Origin: Paulinella micropora
Lineage: Eukaryota; Cercozoa; Imbricatea; Euglyphida
Assembly: GCA_009731375.1 (NCBI GenBank)
Contig: BJOX01000355.1
Coordinates: 494,115 to 558,114, forward strand
Reading direction: 5' to 3'
Length of the DNA: 64,000 nucleotides
Shown: in pieces, positions 63,642 through 64,000 of the stretch
Layout of the letters: every line of letters starts with the position of its first letter
Numbering within the stretch: the first letter of the stretch is position 1
Position numbers and translations under genes: made by a program
The notes under the pieces: generated by a model
Told to the model about the DNA's origin: nothing
The model's database searches: none
Seen by the model: the letters and a program-made list of their open reading frames with translations, nothing else

Positions 63642-63914
63642 AGAAGAAGATTCTGAAGAAGAAGAAGAAGAAGAAGGAGAGGGAGCCGAGCTAACAGAGA
63701 AAAGAGAAGACTCAATAGGACAAGTACTATGACAGTGATGAGGAGTGCCAACTGGGCAAGATTGAGAACAATCAGGGGGACAGAGATGTATACAAAGAAG
63801 AAACAGATAAAGAGGCATCAACAAGGCCAGCTCGCCGCTGAGCCATAAGGTCCATTGCGCATCGGTGAGGCGATAGAGACGGTCTATAGGAGGACATGTA
63901 AGTGGAATAGACAC
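62238..63914 (-). CDS. Possible LINE-type restriction-like endonuclease remnant with Ser-rich microsatellite region
   Basis: The minus-strand frame of 558 codons begins in a repeated Cys/His segment (HLCPPDCSxSCPVGTPHH, two copies) interleaved with poly-Ser from (GAA)n tracts (about residues 80-260). The C-terminal 270 residues look like a real domain: LQCFKCGSIFHSPSNLEVH (Cys/His), HDSVVNAIFHDARISLGL, EPRLYEQENRHIDLVIYP, DVDVHQVDTDVSIVNPL, and FIPFALSSFGVLG. This order resembles the C-terminal zinc and restriction-like endonuclease region of some non-LTR retrotransposons. No reverse transcriptase is in the window, and the start is uncertain. Confidence 0.42.
63150..63690. repeat. (GAA)n/(GAG)n microsatellite blocks inside a duplicated unit
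   Basis: Two long GAA-rich arrays (63160-63335 and 63460-63680) each followed by GGGAGCCGAGCT(A/T)...GAGAAAAGA...CTCAATAGGACA and the Cys-rich coding segment. The 63340-63450 and 63685-63800 copies are close duplicates about 345 bp apart. Confidence 0.85.
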
Positions 63915-64000
63915 CTCGCCGCCTTGACATCTAATCCGAACACAGTAACGCAGAGGAGCAGAGGAGTCAATAGATGTGAGCCAATCGAAGTGCCTAACGC

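Overview
The window is eukaryotic chromosomal DNA carrying two nested Maverick/Polinton-like DNA viruses. The flanks are full of microsatellites. The left edge holds small GT-AG-bounded exons of a mitochondrial DNAJC11-type gene, and the right flank carries a decayed Ty1/copia retrotransposon and a possible LINE-type endonuclease remnant. The host is therefore an intron-rich eukaryote with mitochondria, possibly a protist or alga, but the sequence does not identify it further. Four runs of N show that this is a draft assembly.

Layout. 1-2747: seven exons of the DNAJC11-like C-terminal region, with introns packed with (TATC)n, (TATG)n, (TC)n and similar repeats. 2750-8551: microsatellites and unassigned sequence. 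8552-50840: outer viral element (element 1), with 143/144-bp terminal inverted repeats and a perfect 6-bp target duplication GACGTG. 28000-49446: inner element (element 2), with about 508-bp terminal inverted repeats that differ at only about two positions, inserted into the protein-primed DNA polymerase gene of element 1. 51487-55102: copia remnant. 55133-64000: poly-T tract, sequence gap, a 733-bp tandem duplication, long AGT/AAC/TTC/AAT microsatellites, and a reverse-strand ORF with a restriction-like endonuclease-type C-terminus.

Both elements are about 21 kb and carry the same virion module in the same order: repeat-rich fibre with an S74 self-cleaving chaperone, two-helix membrane protein, antisense Cys-rich secreted protein, small virion protein, FtsK/HerA packaging ATPase, small basic core protein, adenain/Ulp1-like protease on a long coiled-coil N-terminus, minor capsid or penton candidate, major capsid protein, and a second large capsid-associated protein. 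Outside this module lie protein-primed family B DNA polymerase and a retrovirus-type (rve) integrase. Element 2 is inverted relative to element 1 and is essentially intact apart from assembly gaps. Element 1 has frameshifts or stops in most virion genes and in the polymerase, but its integrase and several small genes remain open. Accessory genes differ at fixed positions: F-box-like/zinc protein against DUF5754 plus SAP, and DUF3223 plus lipase against nothing.

The most unusual signal is a family of 20-21-bp palindromes (consensus ATCTCSGACATGTCSGAGAT) found at about seven places in element 2 and not in element 1. Most copies sit inside genes as in-frame insertions encoding NLGHVRD-like peptides, and one cluster lies inside an inferred 95-bp spliceosomal intron.
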